Source: Mesorhizobium loti (GTDB lineage: Bacteria; Pseudomonadota; Alphaproteobacteria; Rhizobiales; Rhizobiaceae). From it: a stretch of 64,000 nucleotides of DNA. Location of the stretch: contig NZ_LPWA01000013.1 of NCBI RefSeq assembly GCF_001510895.1, forward strand, positions 62,001-126,000, given 5' to 3'. Below the pieces are notes generated by a model, which saw only the letters and a program-made list of their open reading frames with translations, did no database searches and had not been told where the DNA came from. Shown in pieces: positions 8,314 through 17,969 of this stretch. The stretch's first letter is position 1. The number at the start of each line of letters is the position of its first letter. The position numbers and the translations under genes were made by a program.

Positions 8314-9372
8314 TCAAATCGTAACAACCATCTTGCCGGCATTGGCGAGCGGCGTCGTCACACCCGACAGCATCGTGCGGATATGGGCGACGCTCTGGTA
8401 GCGGCCGTTGACCGAGATGCGCGGCAACGCGTGCAGGAAGCCGGCATGCTCGGCTCTCAGCACGCCGTGCCGGGTCGTCACCGCCGAGACATAGCCGGCG
8501 TCGCGGGCAAACCCCACCTCGCGGCAGCCGACCGCGCTGGCATAGCCGTAGGGGTAAGCGAAATGGCGCGGCTCCCGCCCGAGTTTTTCCTTAAGGATGC
8601 GTCTCACATCGCCGATTTCATGCCGCGCGTCCGCCTCGGAAAGCCTCTTGAGGTTCCGGTGATTGATGGTATGCGCGCCGATCGTCACCAGCGGATGCGC
8701 GGCCATCGTGCGGATCTCGTTCCAGCTCATCAGGATGCCGGGACGGCCGACGCTCAGATCGATCCCGTTGGAGCACGCCAGTTCGCGCAGCGCGGCGCCC
8801 TGCTCTTCCTCGGCGACCTTGAGGGTCAGCCAGGCATTCAGCCGGGCAACAGCCTGAATCTTTCTGCCGGGCGTCGAGCAATCGACGACCGTCGACCCGC
8901 TTGCCGTCTTCAGCGTAAGCCGCGAGCTGGTGTCGACGATATCCTCGACCACGTCCCACCAGAGGTCGGCTGCGCCGTCGATCAAGCCAGGCGCGACATA
9001 GATGGTGATAGGCGTGCCGTGCTTTTCCAGCACCGGAAGCGCCTCCGTCATGTTGTCGCGATAGGCATCGTCGGCGGTGATTGCGGCGAACTGACCGCCC
9101 TTGCCGCCAATCTTGATGCGCTCGATCGCTTCATCAAGAGTAACAAAGGCATAGCCCCTTCCCCTCATGTCGGCGATCAGCTTGTCGAGGAAAGCAGGGG
9201 CGATGTTCAGATGGCGATTGACGCTGTTCGGCTTCTCCGGGGTCGCGGTCACGCGATGCAGCATCAGGAGGGCGCCGATGCCGCCGACAAACGGCTTCGC
9301 CAGCGGAGCGAGGCCGGTGTAGCGCGCAACGTTCAAGGCCAGTTTGCGGATCGCCTCGCCCCCGTCGATCAT
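8314..9372 (-). CDS. Polysaccharide deacetylase (NodB homology) family protein
   Basis: A protein of about 352 residues with a NodB-like deacetylase fold. The metal-binding and catalytic motifs are present in family order: AITADDAY in place of the canonical TFDD, and IGAHTINH with the two metal His residues. FAYPYGY and a late LPRISVNGR complete the barrel. The T(F)DD to TADD change keeps both Asp residues. I chose the ATG at 9372 (MIDGGEAIRK) because AAGGTG precedes it at good spacing; an upstream ATG at 9399 lacks a ribosome-binding site. Its position at the edge of the exopolysaccharide cluster suggests it modifies that polymer (inference). Confidence 0.85.
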   Translation of the reverse strand: MIDGGEAIRKLALNVARYTGLAPLAKPFVGGIGALLMLHRVTATPEKPNSVNRHLNIAPAFLDKLIADMRGRGYAFVTLDEAIERIKIGGKGGQFAAITADDAYRDNMTEALPVLEKHGTPITIYVAPGLIDGAADLWWDVVEDIVDTSSRLTLKTASGSTVVDCSTPGRKIQAVARLNAWLTLKVAEEEQGAALRELACSNGIDLSVGRPGILMSWNEIRTMAAHPLVTIGAHTINHRNLKRLSEADARHEIGDVRRILKEKLGREPRHFAYPYGYASAVGCREVGFARDAGYVSAVTTRHGVLRAEHAGFLHALPRISVNGRYQSVAHIRTMLSGVTTPLANAGKMVVTI

Positions 9373-9462
9373 TCCTTCACCTTTTTCGCTTAGGCTCATT
9401 CATGCACGACTTGCGCCTACGCGAACCCCAAGTTGCAACCAATACGTCTTAAGGATTGAGGG

Positions 9463-10680
9463 ATGGTTGACGCCGCCACGTCATTTGACGGCAATCGGGT
9501 CGCGGCCAACGAAGCACCGGCGCGTGCGGTTGCCTCGATGACGGCAGCAGCGAGCGATGGCGCGAGCCTCGCGGATTATGCGGCGTTCTGCGCTTCGGCG
9601 CTATTTGCCCCGGCGCAGAGCGCGTCCTGGGTGCGCAACTGGGCGGCCGAGACCAAGGCCGATATGGTGATCGCCACACTGAACGCCTACAGCCGGCCAG
9701 CGCTCTCGCTGGCGCTGGAAGTCGTCCGAAGCGGCCCCTTCCGCGTCGCCCGTTTCGCAGGCGGACGTCATGCCAACGGCAATTTCCCCGCCGCCGACTC
9801 GCGGCTTTTGCCGGCCATCGACGGTCCGGCGATCCGCTCGTTGTTCTCGGCCATCGCCAAGGCGCGGCCGGACATCGACCTCGTTTCGCTGCAGCGGCAG
9901 CTGCCGGATCTCGACGGCGTCGCCAATCCGCTCGCCGCGCTGCCGAATTTTCCGAGCCCGAACCTTGCGCTCGCGGTCGATCTCGACGGAGGATTCGATG
10001 CGCTGCTCACCCGCGCGAGTGGAAAGCGCAAGCGCAAGAAGCACCGCTCGCAGACGCGCAAGTTTGAGGCCGTCGGCAGCTTCGGCCGCATCGAGGCGCG
10101 AAGCCGCGAGGAGGTCGACAGGCTGCTCGACGCGTTCCTCGACATGAAGGAGGTGCGCTTCGCCAAGATGGGCATCACCAACGTCTTCGGCGATGAAGAG
10201 GTGCGTGCCTTCTTCCGGGCGCTGTTTGCCGACGCGCTTGTCGAGGAAAAGCCATCGTTCCTGCTGCATGGGCTGGATGTAGCAGGGAAACTTCGCGCGG
10301 TTACCGGCTCCAGCCGCTCGGGCAAGCGCTTGATCTGCGAGTTCGGAGCGATTGCCGAGGACGATCTCGCCTTCACCAGCCCCGGCGACTTCCTGTTCTT
10401 CGACAACATCCAGGAAGCCTGCGAGCTCGGCTTCGACGTCTACGATTTCTCGGTCGGCGACGAGCCCTACAAGCGGCTCTGGTGCGACGTCGAGGTCCAG
10501 CACTTCGAAGTCCTGGCGCCATTGACGCTGAAGGGTCGGGCGCTGGCGACAGGGCACCGGCAAGGCGCGCGGGCAAAGGCGTTCATCAAGAACAATCCGA
10601 CAGTCTGGAAGCTGACCAAGATGCTGCGCCGCAAGGCCGCCGGACAGGTCGCGCCTGCTGTTGCCGAGGACGAGAACTAG
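9463..10680 (+). CDS. GNAT / CelD-BcsL-like protein of exopolysaccharide cluster
   Basis: A 405-aa protein of the GNAT superfamily branch annotated as cellulose biosynthesis protein CelD/BcsL-like (acetyltransferase 6 domain, about residues 170-330). Visible features are a basic KRKRKKHRSQTRK segment near residue 190, the AFLDMKEVRFAKMG helix, a long acceptor region, and the GFDVYDFSVGDEPYKRLW motif common to this family. ATG at 9463 follows AAGGA. Such proteins are thought to acylate polysaccharides or their precursors; no substrate can be named. It is divergent from the deacetylase gene and convergent with the ExoP-like gene. Confidence 0.8.
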   Translation: MVDAATSFDGNRVAANEAPARAVASMTAAASDGASLADYAAFCASALFAPAQSASWVRNWAAETKADMVIATLNAYSRPALSLALEVVRSGPFRVARFAGGRHANGNFPAADSRLLPAIDGPAIRSLFSAIAKARPDIDLVSLQRQLPDLDGVANPLAALPNFPSPNLALAVDLDGGFDALLTRASGKRKRKKHRSQTRKFEAVGSFGRIEARSREEVDRLLDAFLDMKEVRFAKMGITNVFGDEEVRAFFRALFADALVEEKPSFLLHGLDVAGKLRAVTGSSRSGKRLICEFGAIAEDDLAFTSPGDFLFFDNIQEACELGFDVYDFSVGDEPYKRLWCDVEVQHFEVLAPLTLKGRALATGHRQGARAKAFIKNNPTVWKLTKMLRRKAAGQVAPAVAEDEN

Positions 10681-10747
10681 CGTCGGCTCGCCTGTCGGAC
10701 GACGGCATAGGGCTCGCAGCAGAATCAGAAGGCGGTGCGCGCGGCTC

Positions 10748-12934
10748 TCAGGCCGCCGACCGGCGCCCCGGCAATGGATTTCCTGGCTCCCGACCGACCG
10801 GGGTCACCAGCGTGACATCCGGATAGCCGTTCTCGATCAGCTTCACCGCCGCCTGCGTCACCTCATCATCGGCTTCGAGCATCGACAGGAAGACTTCCGT
10901 GCCGTCGCCGACGAGGCGGCTGATGCCCTGCGCGTCGGCCGGACCGCATTCGACGACGACGAGGTCATAGGCGGTGGTCAGCGATTGCATGATGATCGGA
11001 AGGCGGTCGGCGGCGCGCATCGCGCGGACCGGATCGGCAGTGCCGACCGGAACGACATGGGCGTCGGAATAAAGATCGGGGTGGATGACGTCGCTGAACT
11101 GCGCTTCGGAGGCAAGCAGATTGGTGATGCCGGGGAAAAGCCCGCTCTCCAGCATCGGGCGCGATGCGGCACCAGAGGCGGTGAGATCGAGCAAGAGCAC
11201 GCGCAAGCCAGCATCCGACACCTCGCGCGCCACCAGCACGGCGGTGGCGGCGGCCTCGTCGCCTTCAGGGGAGACGAAGATGGCACGCGCGGCGCCCGAG
11301 GCGATCAGCTTTTCCGCCGCCTTGTCGACATCGATCTCGCCCAGCCTGGACTGCGACGGCCGAGGCGCTTCCGCCCCTGCCGGCACGCCAGGCGCTGCCA
11401 CCATCGCGGCGCCCTGCCCGACCCGGTCTTCGGCGACCGAATCGTCGCCGTCCTCGTCCTCGGGCTCGGCGACCTTCGGCTCGGTCCGCGCCACCGGCAT
11501 CGCCACCTGCTCGATCGGTTCGAATCTGGCGCCTGCGGCCGGCCGCATGGCCCGGCCGGAGAACAATTCCTTCAGAAGCGTGCCGATCGCCATCAGCAGC
11601 AGCGACGCGGCCGCCGCGGCACCGGTGATCGGACCGATCTTCGGGAAATAGGGCTCGGTCGGCACCTGTACCTTCGAAAGCAGACGGGCATCCACCGGCA
11701 GATAGTTGCGGTCGGCGCGCGATGCCGCCTCGCGGTAGCTCGCCATGTAGGATTCGAGCTGCTGGCGCTGGGCATTGGCGTCACGTTGCAGCGCATCGAG
11801 TTCCACCTGCTGCTCGCCGGCGCGGGCGGAGGCGGCCTTCAGCGTGTTGACCTCCGCGACGAGCTGGTCCTCGCGCGCCTTGGCCGTCTGCGCCTGAGTC
11901 GCCAACCCCTTCAGGATCTTCTGCCCCTCGTTGCGGATCTGACCGTCGAGATCGGCGAGCTGCGATTTCAGCGCCCGGATGCGCGGATGGTTGTCGAGCA
12001 AGGTCGTCGACAGGTCGGCAATGTTGGTCCTCAGTTCCACCTGCCGCTCGAGCAGGCGCTGGATCAATTCGGAAGACAGAACCTCCGGCACGCTGTCGAG
12101 CGTGCCGCCATTCTGCAGCGCCTTGCGCACGCTGTCAGCGGTCGCCTCGGCAGCAGCACGATTGGCACGTACTCGCGAAAGCTCGGTCGACAGTTCGGAG
12201 AGTTGCTGAGTCGCGAGCACCGAATTGTTGCCGCCCATCAAAAGGTCGGATTGCGCGCGGTAGGCGGCAACCTTGGCTTCGGCCTCCTTCACCCGATTCT
12301 GCAGATCGGTGATTTCCGGGCCGAGAAAGCCGGTGGCGGCGGTGTTCGATTCCTTCTTTGCGTTGCCTTTGGAGGCAAGATAGGCCTGAGCGATGGCGTC
12401 CGCGACCTGCGCGGCAAGCTTTGGGTCCTTCGAAGAGAACTCGACGGCAATAACACGAGATTTTTCAACGCCGTAGACGTTAAGCCTATCGTGCATCGCC
12501 TTGAGCACGCGCTCTTCCGGCGGAATATCGAAAGGATCGCTCTTCAGGCCGACAAGGACGAGGGCGCGGCTGAGCGCCGACATCTTCAGCGTCTCGTCGA
12601 ATTCAGGCAATTTATCCAGATTGAGGTCCGCCGCAACCTTCTTGAGGATGTCGGGGGACGATATGATCTGGACCTCGGTGGCCACCGCCTCCTCGTCGGT
12701 CGCCGGCTTGTCGTCATTGGTCGAGCCAGCCGGCCGCGTGAAGACCGATTCGCGTGGTCCGATCTCCAGCTTGGCCACCGCCTTGTATTGCGGCGTGGCC
12801 AGCCAGGCGAGAGCAAACGCCAGGCCGGTGACCACGAGTGTGACGAGAACAATGCGCAGCCAGTTCCTCGCCAGGCTGGCAAAGAGCTGTCTCAGGTCGA
12901 CATCGACATCTGCGGCCGCGGACTGAACGGACAT
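10748..12934 (-). CDS. Wzz/ExoP-like polysaccharide co-polymerase with degenerate kinase domain
   Basis: A 728-aa inner-membrane protein that would set chain length or drive export of exopolysaccharide. A Wzz domain starts after the first helix (LRIVLVTLVVTGLAFALAWL, about residues 26-45). A long coiled-coil periplasmic region follows, with the proline-rich VQVPTEPYFPKIGPI just before the second helix near residue 450. The cytoplasmic part resembles the BY-kinase domain: VLLLDLTASG matches Walker A' and YDLVVVECGP matches Walker B. At the Walker A position only SPEGDEAAATA is seen, without the GK(S/T) lysine, and there is no C-terminal tyrosine cluster. The start at 12934 has GGAGCAGG upstream. 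Confidence 0.88.
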   Translation of the reverse strand: MSVQSAAADVDVDLRQLFASLARNWLRIVLVTLVVTGLAFALAWLATPQYKAVAKLEIGPRESVFTRPAGSTNDDKPATDEEAVATEVQIISSPDILKKVAADLNLDKLPEFDETLKMSALSRALVLVGLKSDPFDIPPEERVLKAMHDRLNVYGVEKSRVIAVEFSSKDPKLAAQVADAIAQAYLASKGNAKKESNTAATGFLGPEITDLQNRVKEAEAKVAAYRAQSDLLMGGNNSVLATQQLSELSTELSRVRANRAAAEATADSVRKALQNGGTLDSVPEVLSSELIQRLLERQVELRTNIADLSTTLLDNHPRIRALKSQLADLDGQIRNEGQKILKGLATQAQTAKAREDQLVAEVNTLKAASARAGEQQVELDALQRDANAQRQQLESYMASYREAASRADRNYLPVDARLLSKVQVPTEPYFPKIGPITGAAAAASLLLMAIGTLLKELFSGRAMRPAAGARFEPIEQVAMPVARTEPKVAEPEDEDGDDSVAEDRVGQGAAMVAAPGVPAGAEAPRPSQSRLGEIDVDKAAEKLIASGAARAIFVSPEGDEAAATAVLVAREVSDAGLRVLLLDLTASGAASRPMLESGLFPGITNLLASEAQFSDVIHPDLYSDAHVVPVGTADPVRAMRAADRLPIIMQSLTTAYDLVVVECGPADAQGISRLVGDGTEVFLSMLEADDEVTQAAVKLIENGYPDVTLVTPVGREPGNPLPGRRSAA

Positions 12935-13197
12935 GCATCCTGCTCCGGAACTCTTGAGTCGAGGATGGACCGTAAACAACTATGGTAACTCAGCCGTTAA
13001 GATCAGAATGCGCGCTTATTAGACAGCACTCAAAGAACATCGGGCGAAAGCAATAGAACAATTGATTTTTTTACCGGCGGTCGCCGCTTCCAGGCACGGC
13101 CCTTTACCGGCCATTAACCCTAACAGGATGATAACGGACGCACTTCCTGGGGTGGCCGCAGCACGGCGGCGAGAGCGACGAAGGTTCGTGTCCGATC

Positions 13198-13761
13198 ATG
13201 AAAAGCACTGCTCATCTCTTTCGCGCCATGCTTGCCCTGTCGCTGCTTACCGGCTGTTCCAGCTACCGCCCGACGCCGGCCGCTTTCCACGAGGTGCTCG
13301 ACCAGCCTTATAGACTCGGCGCCGGCGACCGCATCCGCGTCACCGTGTTCGAGCAGGACGGGCTGACCAACACCTATAGCGTCGACCAGTCCGGCTACAT
13401 CTCCTTCCCGCTCGTCGGCGCCGTGCCGGCGCGCGGCCACACCGCCCAGCAGCTCGAGAAGGAAATCGCCGACAAATTGCGCCAGGGCTATCTGCGCGAT
13501 CCCGACGTCTCGGTCGAGATCGATCGCTACCGGCCTATCTTCGTCATGGGCGAGGTCGGCGCCGCCGGGCAGTATTCCTATGTGCCGGGTCTCACCGTGC
13601 AGAAGGCGATCGCGATCGCCGGGGGCTTCACGCCGCGCGCTAACCAGGAAAGCGTCGACATCACCCGCGATATCAACGGCAAGGTCATGACCGGCAGGGT
13701 GCAGACATCCGACCCGCTGCTGCCCGGCGACACCGTCTACGTCCGCGAACGGCTGTTCTGA
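13198..13761 (+). CDS. Wza/ExoF-like polysaccharide export lipoprotein
   Basis: A 187-aa secreted lipoprotein; the lipobox LLTGC places the lipidated Cys at about residue 20. A polysaccharide biosynthesis/export domain (YRLGAGDRIRVTVFEQDGL) and a SLBB-like segment (GEVGAAGQYSYVPGLTVQKAI) follow. The length is typical of the short rhizobial ExoF-like export proteins rather than full-length Wza. It would form part of the outer-membrane export channel for the exopolysaccharide. It is divergent from the ExoP-like gene, with the shared promoter region at 12935-13197, and the glycosyltransferase gene begins 8 bp after its stop. Confidence 0.88.
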   Translation: MKSTAHLFRAMLALSLLTGCSSYRPTPAAFHEVLDQPYRLGAGDRIRVTVFEQDGLTNTYSVDQSGYISFPLVGAVPARGHTAQQLEKEIADKLRQGYLRDPDVSVEIDRYRPIFVMGEVGAAGQYSYVPGLTVQKAIAIAGGFTPRANQESVDITRDINGKVMTGRVQTSDPLLPGDTVYVRERLF

Positions 13762-13769
13762 AAACCGAC

Positions 13770-14900
13770 GTGGCGGCAAATCTCCGCATCGTCCACTGCT
13801 TCCGCTCACCTGTCGGGGGAATTTTCCGGCACGTGCGCGACCTGACCGAGGCGCAGGTCGCCGCCGGCCATTCCGTGGGCATCGTCTGCGATTCGACAAC
13901 GGGCGGCGACTATGAGGAGCGGCTGTTCGAGGCGATGAAGGAGAGCCTGGCGCTCGGCATTCATCGCACGCCGATGCAGCGTCACATCGGGCCGGGCGAC
14001 ATCGCCGCGGCCTGGCGCACATATGGAATCATCAAGGAATTGCGGCCGGACGTGCTGCACGGGCACGGCGCCAAGGGTGGCGCCTATGCCCGTCTGTTCG
14101 GCTCACTGTTGCGGGTTTCAAGGTCTCGCGTGGCCCGCCTTTATTCGCCGCATGGCGGCTCGCTTCACTATGACGAAACGACGGCCACCGGAAAGCTGTT
14201 CTTCGCGCTGGAGCGTTTCATGGCGCGCTTCACCGACTGCCTGCTGTTCGTCTCCGACTATGAGCGGAAAACCTATCGCCGGAAGGTCGGCGAGCCGCCA
14301 GTCCCCAACAGGCTGGTCTATAACGGCCTGCGCGCCGCCGAGTTCGAACAAGTGGCGACGGCGGCTGATGCCGCCGATCTTCTCTATATCGGCATGATGC
14401 GCGACCTCAAAGGCCCGGACATCTTCATCGACGCGCTGGCGCGGGCCGGTGGCGAGTTCGGCCGCCCGTTGAGCGCGGTGATGGTCGGCGCGGGCGACGA
14501 CCTGCCGCGCTACCACGCCCAGGTGGAACGGCTCGGGCTTGCCGGCCACGTCCGTTTCCTGGCGCCGATGCCGGCCAGAGACGCCTTCGCGCTGGCCGAG
14601 CTGATCGTCGTCCCGTCCCGCGCGGAGGCCATGCCTTACATCGTGCTCGAGGCGCTGGGCGCCGGCATGCCGATGATCGCGACGGCCGTCGGCGGCATTC
14701 CGGAGATCTTCGGCGAAGGCTCCCCTGCCCTGATATGGCCGGATGCCGGCCAGCTCGCCGACAAGCTCGGAACGGCTCTCGACGATCTCGGCGCCTATCG
14801 GAAGCTGATGCCGCAGGGCGGCGAGTTGAGGGCGCGATTCGGCGCTGACGTGATGGCAGCCGAGATCGAGAAGGCTTATTTCGCGGCGCTGAAACTTTAG
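13770..14900 (+). CDS. Glycosyltransferase family 4
   Basis: A 376-aa retaining glycosyltransferase with the GT-B fold. The N-terminal LRIVHCFRSPVGGIFRHVRDL is the acceptor-side loop. The C-terminal donor domain has LLYIGMMRDLKGPD and the PSRAEAMPYIVLEALGAGMP stretch that holds the E-x7-E motif of GT4 enzymes. Translation starts at GTG 13770, 8 bp after the export lipoprotein stop, so the two genes are probably one transcript. It likely adds a sugar to the lipid-linked exopolysaccharide repeat unit in the cytoplasm; donor and linkage are unknown. Confidence 0.88.
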   Translation: MAANLRIVHCFRSPVGGIFRHVRDLTEAQVAAGHSVGIVCDSTTGGDYEERLFEAMKESLALGIHRTPMQRHIGPGDIAAAWRTYGIIKELRPDVLHGHGAKGGAYARLFGSLLRVSRSRVARLYSPHGGSLHYDETTATGKLFFALERFMARFTDCLLFVSDYERKTYRRKVGEPPVPNRLVYNGLRAAEFEQVATAADAADLLYIGMMRDLKGPDIFIDALARAGGEFGRPLSAVMVGAGDDLPRYHAQVERLGLAGHVRFLAPMPARDAFALAELIVVPSRAEAMPYIVLEALGAGMPMIATAVGGIPEIFGEGSPALIWPDAGQLADKLGTALDDLGAYRKLMPQGGELRARFGADVMAAEIEKAYFAALKL

Positions 14901-15037
14901 AGTTTACTAATTGACTAGCGCCGAGAGAAGATCGTCAGTCCTCACAAGCAACGACACGCATTCAAAACCACCGGTTGTTTCAAGGCTTTCTTAGCTCTCT
15001 TTTGCTATCCACTTCTGCGTAGCTCGCGGACAATCCC

Positions 15038-16573
15038 ATGAACGAGATCGATCCCGCGCGCCGCTTTTCCATGGATGCGGTGCGCAAATTCGACGGCACG
15101 GCCGAGGGTCAAGTGCCCAGTGGCATCAATGATGTCGCGCGCCAGGTCGCCTCGCAGTATCGGCGCGATACGATGTCGCCGATCATGGTCAGCGGCGTGT
15201 TGCGCATGGTCGAATTCGCGGTGCTGTTCCTTTCGGGGCTCGGCCTCTATTTCTACTATGTCGGCTTCTTCAACTATCTCGCCTGGCAATATCCGCTGTC
15301 GATCGCGGCGTCTTCGTTTCTGGCGGTAGTGCTGCTCGACGTCACCGACAGCTACCAGATCGCGGCGCTGATGCGCCCCCTCGCCAATTTCGGCCGCGTG
15401 CTGCTTGTCTGGGCCGGCACATTCGCGCTGATGGCGCTCACCGCCTTCGCCATGAAGGCTTCGGAGGACTATTCACGCCTTCTGTTCGGCAGCTGGTTCG
15501 TGGTCGGCTTCGTGCTGATCTTCGGCCTGAGACTCGTGATGTCCAGGCTGATCCGGCGCTGGGCGCGCGACGGGCGGATGGAGCGCCGCGCCGTCATCGT
15601 CGGCGGCGGCAAGTCGGCCGAAATGCTGATCCGCTCGGTCGAGAAACAGCCCTACAACGACATCCGCATCTGCGGCATCTTCGACGACCGCGGCGACAAG
15701 CGTTCGCCGCCGATCGTCGCCGGCTACCCGAAGCTCGGCACCATTTCCGAGCTGATCGAATTCGCCCGCATCGCGCGCATCGACATGCTGATCGTGTCGC
15801 TGCCGCTGACGGCCGAATCGCGCGTGCTGCAGCTTCTGAAGAAGCTCTGGGTGCTGCCGGTCGACATCCGGCTCTCGGCGCATTCCAACGCGCTGCAGTT
15901 CCGCCCGCGCGCCTATTCCTATATCGGCTCGGTGCCGATGCTCGACATCTTCGACAAGCCGATCAACGACTGGGACTCGGTCGCCAAGCGCAGCTTCGAC
16001 ATCATCTTCTCGCTCGTCGGCATCGTCCTCTTCTCGCCGGTGATGCTCGCCACCGCGATCGCCATCAAGCTCGACAGCAAGGGCCCGGTGCTGTTCAAGC
16101 AGAAGCGGCACGGCTTCAACAACGAGATCATCGAGGTCTACAAGTTCCGGTCGATGTATGCCGACAGATCGGACCCGACCGCCAAGCAGACGGTGACCAA
16201 GAACGATCCGCGCGTCACCCGCGTCGGACGCTTCATCCGCAAGACCTCGATCGACGAGCTGCCGCAGTTCTTCAACTCGCTGCTCGGCTCGCTGTCGCTG
16301 GTCGGACCGCGCCCGCATGCGATCGCCGCGCAATCGCACAATTTGCTCTACAACGAGGTGGTCGACGGCTATTTCGCCCGCCACAAGGTCAAGCCCGGCG
16401 TCACCGGCTGGGCGCAGATCAATGGCTGGCGCGGCGAGATGGACACCAATGAGAAGATCCGCATGCGCACCGAATACGATCTCTACTATATCGAGAACTG
16501 GTCGATGCTGTTCGACCTGCGCATCCTGTTCCTGACGCCGGTCCGCCTGCTCAACACGGAAAACGCCTATTGA
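15038..16573 (+). CDS. Undecaprenyl-phosphate sugar phosphotransferase (WcaJ/ExoY-like)
   Basis: A 511-aa membrane enzyme that starts exopolysaccharide synthesis by moving a sugar-1-phosphate onto undecaprenyl phosphate. About four N-terminal helices and a nucleotide-binding-like central domain (RRAVIVGGGKSAEMLIRSV) precede the catalytic bacterial sugar transferase domain from about residue 315. That domain shows KRSFDIIFSLVGIVLFSPVM, VEVYKFRSM-like IEVYKFRSMY, KTSIDELPQFFNSL and LVGPRPHA. The length and layout match WcaJ-type enzymes more than the short ExoY. Its stop codon overlaps the TTG start of the next gene. Confidence 0.92.
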   Translation: MNEIDPARRFSMDAVRKFDGTAEGQVPSGINDVARQVASQYRRDTMSPIMVSGVLRMVEFAVLFLSGLGLYFYYVGFFNYLAWQYPLSIAASSFLAVVLLDVTDSYQIAALMRPLANFGRVLLVWAGTFALMALTAFAMKASEDYSRLLFGSWFVVGFVLIFGLRLVMSRLIRRWARDGRMERRAVIVGGGKSAEMLIRSVEKQPYNDIRICGIFDDRGDKRSPPIVAGYPKLGTISELIEFARIARIDMLIVSLPLTAESRVLQLLKKLWVLPVDIRLSAHSNALQFRPRAYSYIGSVPMLDIFDKPINDWDSVAKRSFDIIFSLVGIVLFSPVMLATAIAIKLDSKGPVLFKQKRHGFNNEIIEVYKFRSMYADRSDPTAKQTVTKNDPRVTRVGRFIRKTSIDELPQFFNSLLGSLSLVGPRPHAIAAQSHNLLYNEVVDGYFARHKVKPGVTGWAQINGWRGEMDTNEKIRMRTEYDLYYIENWSMLFDLRILFLTPVRLLNTENAY

Positions 16574-17838
16574 GCGCGGTCGCGCATGAATTGCCGCCTT
16601 CGGCGGTCAACGCCAAGCTGATCGCGCTGATTTCGTCGGCAGCGATCGCCGTCGGCATCCTGCTTTCCGGTTTCGTCATCAGCGAGCCCGCGCCTTATGA
16701 GATCTATATGGCCGGGCTGATCGCCGTCTGGGCGCTGTTCGGGCTGAAAATATCGCGGGCGATATTGCCGCTGCTCGTGCTCCTGGTGGCGATGAACATC
16801 GGCGGCATGATCGCAATGACGCAGATGGCGGAACTCGCCAACACACCGCTCTATCTCGCGGTCTCGCTGTTTCTAGCCTTCAGCGCGGTGTTCTTCGCCT
16901 CGGTGACGTCGGTCCAGCCCGACCTCTACCGGCTGATCTTCATCGCCTATGTGGTCTCAGCCGTCGCGACGTCGCTGCTCGGTATTGCCGGCTATTTCCA
17001 TGCCTTTCCGGGCGCAGAAATGTTCACCAAATATGACCGGGCCGCCGGCGCCTTCCAGGACCCGAACGTGTTCGGCCCGTTCCTGGTGCTGCCCGGCATC
17101 TACCTGCTCTATCTGCTGCTTACCGGTCCGGTGCCGCGCATGCCGCTGCTGGCGGTGCCGCTGCTGATCATCACGGCGGGCATCTTCTTCTCCTTCTCGC
17201 GCGGCGCCTGGGGCATGTTCGCGGTGTCGGCGGTGTTGCTCACCGCATGCCTCTTCCTGCAAAGCGCCAGCGGCATGTTCCGTGTGAGGGTCGTGGTGAT
17301 GACGATCGCCGCGCTCGCGCTGCTGGTGATCGCCATCCTCGTCATCCTGCAATTGCCCGGCGTGTCGGACATGTTCACTCAGCGCGCGCAATTGGAGCAG
17401 AGCTACGACACCGCGCGCCTCGGCCGCTTCGCCCGCTACACGATCGGCTTCCAGTTGGCGCTGGAGCATCCGTTCGGCATCGGCCCGCTGGTCTTCGGCA
17501 CGATCTACGGCGAGGACACGCACGACATCTGGCTGAAGGCGCTGATGGATTATGGCTGGCTGGGCTTCGTCTCATTCCTGACGCTGACCCTATGGACGAT
17601 CGCGGCCGGCTTCCGCATCCTTCTGCGCGACCGGCCCTGGCAGCCCTATCTGCTTTGCGCCTATGTCGCCTATCTCGGCAATATCGGGCTCGGCACCTTC
17701 ATCGACATCGACCACTGGCGCCATCTCTATCTGCTGCTCGGGCTGGTCTGGGGCGCGATCGCGCTGGAATACCGGCATCAGAAGGAATTGCGGCTGGCGC
17801 GGGCCGTTCGCGCGCCTGCATTATCATCGACAAGATAA
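16570..17838 (+). CDS. O-antigen ligase / Wzy-like polymerase membrane protein
   Basis: A 422-aa polytopic membrane protein with about ten to twelve hydrophobic segments and the Wzy/WaaL layout. A large loop carries FSFSRGAWGMF and AFQDPNVFGPFLVLP, followed by a second loop with HPFGIGPLVFG and EDTHDIWLKALMDYGWLGF. The Arg and His positions in those loops are the usual catalytic candidates of this superfamily. Translation probably starts at TTG 16570, within the preceding stop (a 4-nt overlap), which implies translational coupling. It would polymerise or ligate the exopolysaccharide repeat at the periplasmic face. Confidence 0.85.
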   Translation: MSAVAHELPPSAVNAKLIALISSAAIAVGILLSGFVISEPAPYEIYMAGLIAVWALFGLKISRAILPLLVLLVAMNIGGMIAMTQMAELANTPLYLAVSLFLAFSAVFFASVTSVQPDLYRLIFIAYVVSAVATSLLGIAGYFHAFPGAEMFTKYDRAAGAFQDPNVFGPFLVLPGIYLLYLLLTGPVPRMPLLAVPLLIITAGIFFSFSRGAWGMFAVSAVLLTACLFLQSASGMFRVRVVVMTIAALALLVIAILVILQLPGVSDMFTQRAQLEQSYDTARLGRFARYTIGFQLALEHPFGIGPLVFGTIYGEDTHDIWLKALMDYGWLGFVSFLTLTLWTIAAGFRILLRDRPWQPYLLCAYVAYLGNIGLGTFIDIDHWRHLYLLLGLVWGAIALEYRHQKELRLARAVRAPALSSTR

Positions 17839-17892
17839 CCGCCGAATTCGGTTGACCCACACGGGGTTATCACGATACATCGCCACCCGGTC

Positions 17893-17969
<77 letters not shown>

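Noticed and set aside
10661..12988. Very long plus-strand open frame (775 codons) opposite the ExoP-like gene
   Set aside because: It is antisense to a clear Wzz/ExoP-like protein, lacks any family motif and is His/Arg/Gly-rich, as expected from the reverse of a GC-rich gene.
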